Positions 28,902 through 38,154 of a stretch of 64,000 nt of DNA are shown one piece after another. Below the pieces are notes generated by a model. It saw nothing but the letters and a program-made list of their open reading frames with translations, was not told the origin of the DNA and made no database searches. A program made the position numbers and the translations under genes. The stretch spans positions 1 to 64,000 of the forward strand of contig JACQXX010000086.1 in NCBI GenBank assembly GCA_016208495.1, read 5' to 3'. The first letter of the stretch is position 1. Each line of letters starts with the position of its first letter. The DNA is from Acidobacteriota bacterium (GTDB lineage Bacteria; Acidobacteriota; Blastocatellia; Chloracidobacteriales; Chloracidobacteriaceae).

Positions 28902-29180
28902 TAAGGGATCGTTAGAAAACAACTTCCCATTTTCGTTTGGGAATCAGGTATTTGGATTGAGCATCCTGAAAGGCTGCCCGTTCGGATAGCCGGTGGTGCG
29001 AGGTTTTGGGAGCTACCACCGGGAAAGGTCAATTCCCAACCTTCCCCACTTCGCCTCCGCCCCATAGGGGCGGAGGCGAAGTGGGGAGAAAAGTGGAGGT
29101 TGCTATGTCCGGTGGTAGGCCCAAAGCGGCCAACCGACCGGCTATCCGAACGGCAGCTCTTCGAGATGCAAACCCTAAAA
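28902..29180. repeat. Family E palindromic element, second copy
   Basis: It matches 14775-15050 in both flanks (CAACTTCCC.TTTTCGTTTGG, TTTGGATTGAGCATCCTGAA, GGTGGTAGGCCCAAAGCGGCC). The terminal stem is CCGTTCGGATAGCCGGT at 28978-28994 and its complement at 29137-29153. The central hairpin differs: a 20-bp perfect stem (29044-29063 and 29067-29086, starting CCCCACTTCG) around the loop ATA. Its right end overlaps the stop codon of the TonB receptor. It fills the 335-bp space between ptuA and that gene. Confidence 0.9.
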
Positions 29181-32100
29181 CACATACTTCACCGCGAGTT
29201 GGATTGTCCGGGCGGGAACAGAGGTGTTGATGGATTGGCCAAATCCAGGAGCTTCCAGAATGCGCACTGGGATGCCGAAATGGGTGCGGTTCAACAGGTT
29301 AAAGGCTTCGGCGCGAAATTGCAGGTTCTGGCGTTCGGAAATGGCAAACCGTTTGGTCAACGCCAGATCAACCGTCGCCACACCGGCGGCCCGGAAGGTA
29401 TTGCGGCCAAGGCTGCCATCGAGCAACAAATCCACGTCAAACGGCGCTCGCAGCGAATCAATCGTGGTTCCTGGGGCGAGGGAAATCCGCGTCCGGCCTT
29501 CATCCGATACAATCAACCCCCGCAAGGTGTTGAGCCGGTCAGTCAGGTTGCCGTCCAGGTTGACATCCAGTTGGGTGTTGACGGTGTAGGGCTGCCCGGT
29601 TTGCAGCGTGACGATTCCAGCTACCTGCCAGCCGCCCAGGATGCGGTGCGTTCGAGCCAGCGGAAGGTCATACACAAAATGCGTGACAACCCGATGGCGA
29701 ATATCAAAATTGGCGCTCCCTCGATCAAGCTGCAGTTTCCGGTCATTTTGGGCAAAGGCAAACGTGCCGGTCAGATCAAACAGGTCTGAGACATCATCAA
29801 TGGCGTGTGAGTAGGTATACGCCATTCCAAATTGCAGCCCATCGCTGGCCTGCCGATCAAGTCGCACCTGAAGCGAATCAAACTGGCTTTCCGCCGAATT
29901 ATCAAACACCGTAAACGCCCCAAGCTGGCGCACATCCCGATTGAGTCGCGGTGTGATGAGCGTCGGCGGCTGATTGGGCAACAAAAACAGCGCCTGATAG
30001 ACCGAATTTGGTCCTAGATTGGGCGTTCGGAAGCGGATCAACTGGCGGCTTCGTGAACCAACATACCCGACGCCAAGCACATAATTTTTGGCGACCACGG
30101 CTTCAACCTGTCCACCAAACTGATGGGTGTAAGGTGTCCGCAACTCCTTTGCCGGCAGTGTAAAAGCCAGTCCTGGATTGGCAGCTTGAAGTGAAAATAA
30201 GGCACCGATTCCAGGCACAAACAGGCTGGATTGAAAGCCGACCGTGTTGGTCGTTCCAGGCTGAATCAATGGTGTCGGTGGTGTTCCCGCGCCGAAAAAT
30301 GCCGGGTTGAGAAATGCGCCGTTAAATCGGTTAAACCCAATCAATGACGCGCCGAAGCTGGCTGGAATGAAATTTGGGAAGACATTGCGCGATTGACTGG
30401 TCAGGCTCCCCACCAGCGGGTCGTAATAAACGCCGTACCCGCCGCGAATCGAAAGTCGCTGGCTTTTGAACGGTGACCACGCAATGCCGACGCGAGGCGC
30501 GAAATTATTGCCGTCCGCTTCAAAAATTTTTTCCCGTCCATCCAAAAACTGCTGGTACGACGCCAGCGAGTCAAAAAACACTTTGGAAAATCCGCTCAAA
30601 TTCGGATCGCCCGCCGGAAGGTCTTCCGGGCGGAGCTGGAAGGTGCGCTCAATACGCTGGCTCGCGTCGGTTGGAACGGTGTTGTATTCGTACCGCAGAC
30701 CCATCGTGAGTGTGACTCGGGGATGGATTCGCCACGTGTCTGATACAAAAAAGTTCATTTCCGTCTGGCGTAAGCCCAGCGTTGAGTCAGGCGTTTGGGC
30801 CAGCGATTGCACCAGATTGGAGGGCAGCCCAAAGTTGACAAATTCGGTGCCGGTGCCAACTCTGGCCGACGCCCCGGCCACCACAAACCCTGGCGCAAAC
30901 GTGGCTTGTGCGCGGTAGTTGCGATCCAGGAAGCTATTGAACTGCACCCGGCGGATGTCTGCCCCAACTTTGAGCGTGTGTTTGCCGAGGGTACTCACCA
31001 GTGTGTCGGCATACTGAAATGTGTTGTTGGTGCGTCCTTGCGGGAAAGTAAACACATCCACACCGATGGGACTGAGGCCCGAAATGGCCAGTTGCCCAAG
31101 CGGTCCGGTTAATCCATCAGGTTGACGGTCCCCATTGAGATCAATCCGGGGACGGGTTTGAAAAATGAATGGACTGCCGGCCTGCTCGTCAAAGCCAAGC
31201 GTCGTTCGGCCAAATGAAACGCGCACCTGATTGTAAGTGGTGGCCGTGAGCGTCGTGTCCAGAAAGAGCGAAATGTTGTGCGTTCGGGTTCGTGACCCAA
31301 GCGACCCACGCAAGGCACCGCCAACTGAAGGAATCAATGTTTCATCATCCGTCAAATTATAGCGTCCGGTGAAGTTATGGTCTTTTCCAAACAGCTTGAG
31401 TTGATGCGTGAGCCGGGCAGAGAAGAGTGTTCCATCAGCATCCGCTGGAAGAATTTGGGTAAAGGTGCTGGTGCCATAGGGTCCACCGGCGTTGTTAGGC
31501 AACGGAAACAGATCGAAGATATCCTGGGCCAGTGTGGTTTGAATCAGGCTGGAATTGCGTTCCGCTGGGGTTGGAACCGCGAAGTTGTGCTCCAGTTGAC
31601 GGGTGGCGTTCTGACGCTCAAACGAGAAAAAGACGTGGGTCCGGTCTTTCACAATTGGTGCCCCGAGTGCAAAGCCAAACTGGTTGCGGCGATTCTTGTT
31701 TTCTTCGCCGGAGGGACCGCCAGTCAGGTCAAAGAAATCACGTGCTTGCAGGCCGTCCGTGGTGAAAAAATCATAAATTGTTCCGTGGACAGCGTTTCCA
31801 CCTGATCTGGAAACCACGTTGACCTGCCCGCCAAAGTTACGCCCTGATTCGGCATCGCCCAGCAGCAGACTGATTTGAAATTCGTTGACGCTTTCAATGG
31901 ATTGCGAGACCGGGGCAAAAAAGCCTTGCCGCCGAACGCCGACATCCTGGTCATTGTTGTCTGAACCATCCACCGTGAAATTATTGGCCCTCCCCCGCTG
32001 GCCATTGACTGAAAATTGACCGGAAGTTCCGACGCCGGGGCCAAGGCCAGGGCCGTTGGCGCCATACGTGGCCGGCGGCGGCAGAACGCCAGGGAAGAGA

Positions 32101-32624
32101 AACGCCATCACGTCAAAACTGCGAATTCCTCCAATTGGAAGTGCCAGCAGGGTTTGCGAATCAATATTGCCGCGCAGGGTGGCATCCGTTGGATTGATTT
32201 TCGCGGCTTCGGTTTGTGGTGTGGTGGTCGGCAGTGCGGTGCCTACTGGATATAATCGAATTGGCGGCACGTTGAGCGGGGTCACAATGTTGAGTGGAAT
32301 CCGAACTGTATCGCTCTGATTATCCTGATATCCTTCGCGCTGGGCTTTGACCACATAGCGTCCTGGCTCCAAGAAAGGCATCCGATATGACCCGTCTGGG
32401 AGCGTTCGTGTCGCACGTGTGGTGCCGTTATCAATGTTGACCACGGTCACAATCGCGTTTGCCAGCGGCTTGCCATCTGGATCAATCACATCTCCGATCA
32501 ATGTTCCAGAGGTTGTTTGGGCATAAAGTGATGGTGAAAACGAGAGCGAGCCCGTCAAAATGAGCAGGCTTAGCGTGATCCAGATTCCAAAAGAAGACAA
32601 AGTGGGTTTGAGAAAACCGATCAT
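29175..32624 (-). CDS. TonB-dependent receptor, Oar-like, with carboxypeptidase regulatory-like domain
   Basis: This is an outer-membrane receptor of the group abundant in Acidobacteriota. A signal peptide (ends near SLYAQTT, about residue 36) leads to a carboxypeptidase regulatory-like beta domain (about 38-120, GTLIGDVIDPDGKPLANAIVTV). A plug follows (FSVNGQRGRANNFTVDGSDNNDQDVG), then a long barrel ending in the expected aromatic residue (QLAVKYVF). The length (1149) is normal. The ligand is unknown; relatives are thought to take up carbohydrates or peptides. GGAGG lies 5 bp before the ATG. The 3' end runs into the family E element. Confidence 0.9.
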   Translation of the reverse strand: MIGFLKPTLSSFGIWITLSLLILTGSLSFSPSLYAQTTSGTLIGDVIDPDGKPLANAIVTVVNIDNGTTRATRTLPDGSYRMPFLEPGRYVVKAQREGYQDNQSDTVRIPLNIVTPLNVPPIRLYPVGTALPTTTPQTEAAKINPTDATLRGNIDSQTLLALPIGGIRSFDVMAFLFPGVLPPPATYGANGPGLGPGVGTSGQFSVNGQRGRANNFTVDGSDNNDQDVGVRRQGFFAPVSQSIESVNEFQISLLLGDAESGRNFGGQVNVVSRSGGNAVHGTIYDFFTTDGLQARDFFDLTGGPSGEENKNRRNQFGFALGAPIVKDRTHVFFSFERQNATRQLEHNFAVPTPAERNSSLIQTTLAQDIFDLFPLPNNAGGPYGTSTFTQILPADADGTLFSARLTHQLKLFGKDHNFTGRYNLTDDETLIPSVGGALRGSLGSRTRTHNISLFLDTTLTATTYNQVRVSFGRTTLGFDEQAGSPFIFQTRPRIDLNGDRQPDGLTGPLGQLAISGLSPIGVDVFTFPQGRTNNTFQYADTLVSTLGKHTLKVGADIRRVQFNSFLDRNYRAQATFAPGFVVAGASARVGTGTEFVNFGLPSNLVQSLAQTPDSTLGLRQTEMNFFVSDTWRIHPRVTLTMGLRYEYNTVPTDASQRIERTFQLRPEDLPAGDPNLSGFSKVFFDSLASYQQFLDGREKIFEADGNNFAPRVGIAWSPFKSQRLSIRGGYGVYYDPLVGSLTSQSRNVFPNFIPASFGASLIGFNRFNGAFLNPAFFGAGTPPTPLIQPGTTNTVGFQSSLFVPGIGALFSLQAANPGLAFTLPAKELRTPYTHQFGGQVEAVVAKNYVLGVGYVGSRSRQLIRFRTPNLGPNSVYQALFLLPNQPPTLITPRLNRDVRQLGAFTVFDNSAESQFDSLQVRLDRQASDGLQFGMAYTYSHAIDDVSDLFDLTGTFAFAQNDRKLQLDRGSANFDIRHRVVTHFVYDLPLARTHRILGGWQVAGIVTLQTGQPYTVNTQLDVNLDGNLTDRLNTLRGLIVSDEGRTRISLAPGTTIDSLRAPFDVDLLLDGSLGRNTFRAAGVATVDLALTKRFAISERQNLQFRAEAFNLLNRTHFGIPVRILEAPGFGQSINTSVPARTIQLAVKYVF

Positions 32625-33047
32625 GCGGCCTCCGCGACCTGAAAAGATGGGTGGTGCTGTGGTGGGGTAGAACCGTAGGGCTGAAGAAACCAGGGCTGAG
32701 GGCTTGTGGTGTAACTGAAGCGATGAGGGATGAGGGATGAGGGATGAGGGATGAAATAAAACCAGTTCTTCAGCCCGATGTCTTCAGCCCCCAGCCCTGA
32801 GCCCGTTTTCTTCAGCCCGACTTCTTCAGCCCGATGTCTTCAGCCCTGAGCCCTGATGTGGACGCTACGCGAGGCAATTGAGAGCGTCAAGTGAATTTTC
32901 GGCTCCGGCAACCTAAAGCAGTTGCGACGCTTTGCACGAACGTGGTAGGTATCCAGCAGAAAAAGCACAAAAGAAAAAAGTTCAACTCACCCGCGGTGAA
33001 ACCGGTGTACCTGGTAGTTTGAATTTTCCATAAAGGTTTTTGTTCGA
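32625..33047. repeat. GATGAGG and CTTCAGCCC repeat tracts
   Basis: This 423-bp divergent space holds a GATGAGG array (about 32720-32752) and repeated blocks of CTTCAGCCCGATGT / CAGCCCTGAGCCC (about 32768-32860). The remaining part before the kinase start is unique sequence. No gene was found. A promoter for either neighbour must lie here, but I see no consensus pair. Confidence 0.75.
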
Positions 33048-34406
33048 ATGAAAGAATGCCCAGCCTGCAATTCCTGCTATGACGACTCGGCCCGGTTCTG
33101 TATCCAGGATGGTTCTTCCCTGGCTGAATCGCTCCCCGGAAGTCGAACCTTTCACAATCGGTATCAATTGATTCGGATGATTGGCCGTGGCCGCCTTGGG
33201 GATGTGTACCAGGCCACCGATTTGACCAACCAGCACCAGGTTTCAGTCAAAATCATCCCACCTAATTTATTTACCACTCGTGAGGCCGAGACGACCTTTC
33301 AACAGGAAGTTCAACGGTTGATCAACATTTCCTCGCCTTATGTGGCCTCAACATTTGGCTACGGCTTACTGCCCAATGCCGCCAGTTATCTGGTGACCGA
33401 GTATATCGAAGGTCGAACGTTGAAAGATGAGCTTGAGGAAGAAAAAATTCTTCAAACATCACGGGCGCTTGAAGTTATCCGACAGTCAGCGATTGGGCTT
33501 GGGGTGGCGCACGATGCCAAAGTCCTGCACCTCGATCTCAAACCCGGCAATTTGTTGCTGATGGCTGATGAAGTCACCCGTGAATTACAGGTCAAAGTGG
33601 TGGATTTTGGGCTGGCCTGTTTGAAGGATTCACTTGGTGGAGCGGTGGTAACCGACACAGGATCAGTCATTTTCCGGATGCCCCACTACACCTCGCCGGA
33701 AGAATGCACCGGGCAGGCAACTGACCAGCGGTCAGATATTTACAGCCTGGGGATTATTCTCTATGAAATGCTGGCCGGGCGCGTGCCATTTTCTGAAAAG
33801 CAGCCCATGAAAGTCATTCTGGCGCACGCCACCAAAGCTGCTCAGCCGTTGCGTGACCTCAATTCTGATGTTCCACCCCCAGTTGAAGCCCTGGTAATGA
33901 AGATGCTGGCCAAAGATCCGGCCTATCGTCCGCAATCAATGGCGGCGGTCATTGCCGCGATTGAACAGGTACAGCCCAGTAAAAAGGAATCAGTAATGTA
34001 CAAAGACGCTGTCAACCCACAGGCTGAATCACCCCAGCCGAAAGTCGAGCCTGATCCAGCTTCGCTCAATTTGCCGCTTCGGTTAACAATCATTGATACT
34101 GATGATGAAGGCAACAAATCACGAACCATCCCAGGTGTGGTCCATGATGCCTCGCCACAGGGAATGCGCATCCAGACCGGTACAGTGGCAACCGGCCATC
34201 TCAACATTGTCAAAGATCACACCGTGGCGTTTAAAAACCGGCTCGACATCGAGGTGGACATTCCCACCGGGACGGTTCACATGGATGGCTTTGCTGTCCG
34301 ATACAACCGGGCTCCGGATGGAATCAACTGGATTGTGTACATTTATATCAAGGAAATGCCCCGTGCTGATCGGCGGCTGTATGAAGCGTATTTGAAGACG
34401 GTTTAA
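33048..34406 (+). CDS. Zinc-ribbon Ser/Thr protein kinase with PilZ-like C-terminus
   Basis: The N-terminus has a zinc-ribbon-like CPAC..C.......C (C4, C7, C10, C18). The kinase domain (about 39-305) has a glycine loop IGRGRLGDVY, Lys68, Glu87, a catalytic loop HLDLKPGN (D163, with Leu where HRD kinases have Arg), and DFGLA (186-190). SPEECTGQATDQRSDIYSLG forms the activation segment and APE-like region. Residues about 340-450 resemble a PilZ-type beta barrel (RTIPGVVHDASPQGMRIQTG..). There is no membrane segment, so it is cytosolic. A kinase responding to c-di-GMP is a plausible inference, since the diguanylate cyclase is in the same window. The PilZ RxxxR and D/NxSxxG motifs are only partly present (DASPQG is seen). 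Confidence 0.8.
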   Translation: MKECPACNSCYDDSARFCIQDGSSLAESLPGSRTFHNRYQLIRMIGRGRLGDVYQATDLTNQHQVSVKIIPPNLFTTREAETTFQQEVQRLINISSPYVASTFGYGLLPNAASYLVTEYIEGRTLKDELEEEKILQTSRALEVIRQSAIGLGVAHDAKVLHLDLKPGNLLLMADEVTRELQVKVVDFGLACLKDSLGGAVVTDTGSVIFRMPHYTSPEECTGQATDQRSDIYSLGIILYEMLAGRVPFSEKQPMKVILAHATKAAQPLRDLNSDVPPPVEALVMKMLAKDPAYRPQSMAAVIAAIEQVQPSKKESVMYKDAVNPQAESPQPKVEPDPASLNLPLRLTIIDTDDEGNKSRTIPGVVHDASPQGMRIQTGTVATGHLNIVKDHTVAFKNRLDIEVDIPTGTVHMDGFAVRYNRAPDGINWIVYIYIKEMPRADRRLYEAYLKTV

Positions 34407-34409
34407 TGA

Positions 34410-34657
34410 GGGTTCAGGGTTCAGGGTTCAGGGTTCAGGGTTCAGGGTTCAGGGTTCAGGGTTCAGGGTTCAGGGTTCAGGGTTCAGGGTTTTCGAATCA
34501 ATTTCTTTTTATTTCCTTTGGTTCTGTTTCCGTGGGCTTCACACCACGGCTATGACACAACGACCCTTCGGGCCTAAAACCCTTATCCTGGCGCTGAACC
34601 CTGAACCCTGGTTCAAAAACCCTGAACCCTGAACCCTGAACCCTGAACCCTAATTCT
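34410..34657. repeat. Eleven-unit TTCAGGG array, family D element, then CCCTGAA array
   Basis: Eleven perfect GGGTTCA units (34410-34489) are followed by a family D element (34530-34595). It contains CCGTGG-GCTTCACA-CCACGG, GACCC-TTC-GGGCC and CCTTATCCTGGCGC. A complementary CCCTGAA array (about 34599-34653) then reaches the RecU-like start codon. The two arrays could pair over some 50 bp and enclose the element. Confidence 0.9.
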
Positions 34658-35335
34658 ATGTCTCACCCCATGCGACGGCGAGGCGCCGATGTTGGCAGCG
34701 GATTTCAGGAAGCCCTGAACCGCACCAACGAAGCCTATGAAAAAGCAGGTCTGGCCTGCATTACCCGCAAGGCAATCCCTGGAAAATACACGGTTTCCCG
34801 TGAAAACAAGCGGCGGGGGCTCTCACTCCCGTCGGTTGAAGGGCTCAATGTGCTCCAATCTGGGGCCAGGCTGAGCGCGGGTGATTTGCAGAATATTCTC
34901 AAATCGGAAGGTGCTCGCGACCCACGCCAGTTTGTCCCCGAATCGCGTGCCGAACCCGATTACGGCGGATGTATTGCACCAACGGGGAGAGCGATTTATT
35001 ACGACGCCAAAAGCACCAGTCGTGAACAGCTTGATTTTGATAACCTTCACCCGCATCAGGTGAGTTATCTCGAACGAACCGCCGCCGTCGGCGCCGTAGC
35101 TGGGTTTCTGGTCGAATTTTCCGCCCATCAGAAAGTGTTTTTTATCCCAATCCAGGTATTGCTGAAATTTAAAGCGTCAACCACACGCAAAAGCGTTCCC
35201 TATCGCTTCTTTGAAGAAAACCTGATTCCGGTCAAGCCTGGAAAAGGGTTGTTGATTTATGACTATCTGCAAACCATTGCCGACCAGGAAGCAAAGTATG
35301 GGAAGGACTTTTCGGGGCTGAAGGCATCGGGCTGA
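34658..35335 (+). CDS. RecU-like Holliday junction resolvase
   Basis: This is a nuclease-fold protein with the RecU signature. The N-terminal GSGFQEALNRTNEAY is followed by the active-site run EPDYGGCIAPTGRAIYYDAKST (D101, D116, K118). The LDFDNLHPHQVSYLERTAAVGAVAGFLVEF block matches the helix and Gln (Q134) of RecU. RecU resolves four-way junctions and is mainly known from Firmicutes and their phages. The first 80 residues carry more Arg and Lys than B. subtilis RecU and lack its long N-terminal arm. No ruvC is in the window to compare. The start directly follows a CCCTGAA array with no Shine-Dalgarno sequence. Confidence 0.75.
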   Translation: MSHPMRRRGADVGSGFQEALNRTNEAYEKAGLACITRKAIPGKYTVSRENKRRGLSLPSVEGLNVLQSGARLSAGDLQNILKSEGARDPRQFVPESRAEPDYGGCIAPTGRAIYYDAKSTSREQLDFDNLHPHQVSYLERTAAVGAVAGFLVEFSAHQKVFFIPIQVLLKFKASTTRKSVPYRFFEENLIPVKPGKGLLIYDYLQTIADQEAKYGKDFSGLKASG

Positions 35336-35519
35336 AGAACTGGTTTTCTTTCATCCCTCATCCTTCATCCCTCATCCCTTGGTTTCATCCCTCATCCCTT
35401 CCTTTGCTCCGAGCTTGCGAGTCTTCCGCCCCACTTCTGGTACACCAATTGCCCCTTAACTCTGAAGCCATTGAAACCAGGCCAAATGGCGTATTTTTCC
35501 AACTTCAGGAGGTCTCAAT

Positions 35520-37475
35520 ATGGCGTCAAACAGATGTCTTGAGATGATGCTGGCAATACTGCGGCAAATTCCTGCGAGAAGATTGCTCCAAATTATACTG
35601 GTTGGCTTTTGGGTGGTTTTTCCCGGTCAAATTGCCTGGGGCCAGTTTGTTACCAGCCACGACGCATTACCACAACCCGAGATTTCAAAACCTCTAGTTG
35701 GAGTTCAACTTACTGATCCAGTGTTTGGAACAACTATCCAACGTTTGACTGATGCCCGTGCGGCTGGAGTTGATGGGATATTCCCCGAATATTCGCGGCG
35801 GCAGGCGTGGAATGCTGACGAAACACTACTTCTACTGCGCACTGGAGATGGGGAAACGCTCCTCTATGAAGGCCGGACCTATCAGTTTCTCAAGCGGCTC
35901 GACGTTGGTGGCGAAGACGTTTTCTGGCATCCGACAAATCCATTGCTGCTTTATTACAACCCCGACAATGCGTTGCACTCATATCACGTTTTCACAGGTG
36001 AAGATGTCCTTTTGCATACCTTTGCAGATTATGACTTTGCCAATACTCGTGGCGAAGGCAACCTCTCAAACGACGGGCGATATTACGCACTGGTTGGGCA
36101 AAAATATAATCAGCAAACTGGGGAAGTCCGCTTTCAGGACTTGATTCTTTTTGATCTGATTTTGAGTCAGGTGGTCAAAACACTGGCGTTGCCAGAAAAC
36201 CTGCCGGATTTTGACTGGGTTTCAATTTCTCCTGGCGGAAATTTCATCGTCGTGGATTATGCCAGCGAAGAAACCGGACCGTTTCGCGGCGTCGAAGTCT
36301 ATGACCTGGAGTTTCAGCGACTCTGGCAAAAGCCTCTCAGTTCAGGGCATAGCGACCTTGGGTTGGATGCGGCTGGTGAGGAAGTACTGGTGATTGGTGT
36401 GTATGACCCCGAGCCAAATCGGAATTACATCAAAAAGTACCGGTTGTCTGGTGGTCAGGAAACAGTCCTGCTGGATATGGAGTGGTCGTTTTACAACCAC
36501 ATTTCCTGTCGGAATGAAGCCCGCTTTGACTGGTGTCTGGTCAGTACCTATGACGGCGAAGGTCGGCTGGAAGACTCAGCCAGTTCGTGGCTACCGTTTG
36601 AAGATGAACTCCTGCTGGTGAAACTCGATGGCAGTGGGGAAGTTCGCCGGTTAGCCCATCATCACAGTCGCCGGTTTTCACCTCAAACGCCCGATAGCGA
36701 CACCAGTGTGTACTTTGCCGAACCTCACGCCACGATCAGCCGCCGGGGAGATCGGGTGCTGTTTGGAAGCAACTGGCGCCAGGATATTTCGCAGGCGTCA
36801 AGTGTGGATGCCTTTGTGGTAGATTTCCGAAGTCTGATTGAACCGACCAGTGATTTTTCGCTGGCACTCAACCAGATGCTCATCACGATTGAACCTGGCA
36901 ACTCAACCCAGGTCACAATCACCACCCAGATCATCAATAACTTTGCCACGCCAATTGCGCTTAGTGCCAGTATTCGACCGTTGGAATCAGGTATTTCCGC
37001 GACATTTTCCCCAAATCCTGTTCAGCCCGGCGAATCGGCGACATTGACTTTATCCACCACTCCCGCAACACCGGAAGGGAACTATGTGCTGGTGGTTACT
37101 GGGATAGCGGCGGGGATTCACCATCAGGCCGCCGCCGCATTACAAATTGGTGTGGTCGAAGATTTTTCAATCGGGTTTGATGTGTCATCCGTCACGGTGG
37201 AGCGTGGTGATGTTGTCTCAGTGACGATGCACATTCAGCGAGTCGGTGGGTTTGTCGGCGCCGTCGAAATAAAAGCACTCAACGCGAAAGCGCTCAAACT
37301 CAAGGTTGTTCCGAAAAAAGTTTCAACCATGGGCGATGAAGTTGTATTTCGCATCAAACCCAAGAAAAGGGCTTCGCTTGGAAGCCATCCGCTTGAATTT
37401 GAAGCTCGTGATTTGTTTGGAAAGGTGCGAATGGCAAAGCTGGATGTGATGGTTGTGATTACACAGGCACGGTGA
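35520..37475 (+). CDS. Secreted beta-propeller protein with Ig-like domains
   Basis: The N-terminal hydrophobic part with WGQF (about residue 41) suggests a signal peptide. Residues about 60-440 look like a TolB/oligogalacturonate-lyase-type propeller (TIQRLTDARAAGVDGIFPEYSRRQAWNADETLLLL, HPTNPLLLYYN). Residues about 450-650 hold two Ig-like or CARDB-like beta domains (TIEPGNSTQVTI, PGESATLTLSTTPATPEGNY). I cannot assign an activity. A clear AGGAGGT lies 7 bp before the ATG. It is 7 bp upstream of the SLOG-type gene, so the two may be co-transcribed. Confidence 0.7.
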   Translation: MASNRCLEMMLAILRQIPARRLLQIILVGFWVVFPGQIAWGQFVTSHDALPQPEISKPLVGVQLTDPVFGTTIQRLTDARAAGVDGIFPEYSRRQAWNADETLLLLRTGDGETLLYEGRTYQFLKRLDVGGEDVFWHPTNPLLLYYNPDNALHSYHVFTGEDVLLHTFADYDFANTRGEGNLSNDGRYYALVGQKYNQQTGEVRFQDLILFDLILSQVVKTLALPENLPDFDWVSISPGGNFIVVDYASEETGPFRGVEVYDLEFQRLWQKPLSSGHSDLGLDAAGEEVLVIGVYDPEPNRNYIKKYRLSGGQETVLLDMEWSFYNHISCRNEARFDWCLVSTYDGEGRLEDSASSWLPFEDELLLVKLDGSGEVRRLAHHHSRRFSPQTPDSDTSVYFAEPHATISRRGDRVLFGSNWRQDISQASSVDAFVVDFRSLIEPTSDFSLALNQMLITIEPGNSTQVTITTQIINNFATPIALSASIRPLESGISATFSPNPVQPGESATLTLSTTPATPEGNYVLVVTGIAAGIHHQAAAALQIGVVEDFSIGFDVSSVTVERGDVVSVTMHIQRVGGFVGAVEIKALNAKALKLKVVPKKVSTMGDEVVFRIKPKKRASLGSHPLEFEARDLFGKVRMAKLDVMVVITQAR

Positions 37476-37482
37476 AAAAAAC

Positions 37483-37998
37483 ATGTCAAGATTTGTCGTC
37501 GGTGTGATGGGCGCCGGAGAGAATGCCCGTCCTGAAGATGTCGCAAATGCTCACCGGCTTGGGGAACTCCTTGCCCGCGAAGGCTGGGTCGTTCTTTCGG
37601 GTGGGCGGACGGCGGGTGTGATGGACGCCGTCAACCGGGGTGCCAAATCCGTGCCTGGAAGCCTGACGATTGGGATCTTGCCGTCGCGTGATAGCGTCGC
37701 TTCAGAGTTTGTGGATGTGGCCATTGTGACCGATTTGGGCAATGCCCGAAACAACGTCAACGTGCTCTCCAGTCAGGTCGTGGTGGTCTGCGGCAAAGGC
37801 GAAGCTGGAACCGTTTCAGAAATTGCACTGGCACTCAAAGCCCGAAAACCGGTTGTCCTCTGTCTGGCTGCGAGCGATGAAGCTCAATTGTATGAAGCAT
37901 TTCTAAAAGAATTAGGCCGTGATTTATTGACGATTTGCCGGGCTCCCGAAGCTGTGATTGAGCAGGTGAAGTTTGTACAATCTCAACTACACACCTAG
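37483..37998 (+). CDS. SLOG/LOG-family nucleotide-binding protein (TIGR00725-like)
   Basis: This is a Rossmann-like protein of the LOG/DprA superfamily: VGVMGAGENA, LAREGWVVLSGGRTAGVMDAVNRGAK, VVVVCGKGEAGTVSEIALALKARKPVVL. The family motif PGGxGTxxE appears here as GKGEAGTVSE. True LOG enzymes release cytokinin-type bases from nucleotides. Proteins of this subgroup are uncharacterised, and some SLOG proteins bind nucleotide messengers. The length (171) is normal. The ATG lies just after the propeller gene stop. Confidence 0.75.
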   Translation: MSRFVVGVMGAGENARPEDVANAHRLGELLAREGWVVLSGGRTAGVMDAVNRGAKSVPGSLTIGILPSRDSVASEFVDVAIVTDLGNARNNVNVLSSQVVVVCGKGEAGTVSEIALALKARKPVVLCLAASDEAQLYEAFLKELGRDLLTICRAPEAVIEQVKFVQSQLHT

Positions 37999-38154
37999 CC
38001 AATCATCCAAATTGTGTTCACCACAGAGGACGCGGAGGGCCACAGAGGAAAACCATTCATTCCAGCCAGTTCTTTCTTCCCAGTTATAATGAAATCTTCG
38101 CGTTATGGAAATGCTAAAATATTGAAAATACTGTATTCCCCTTGGTCCTCAGCT

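Noticed and set aside
34530-34595. CRISPR-like array or spacer from the repeat clusters
   Set aside because: Units are 7-8 bp, directly tandem, with no 20-40 bp spacers and no cas genes.
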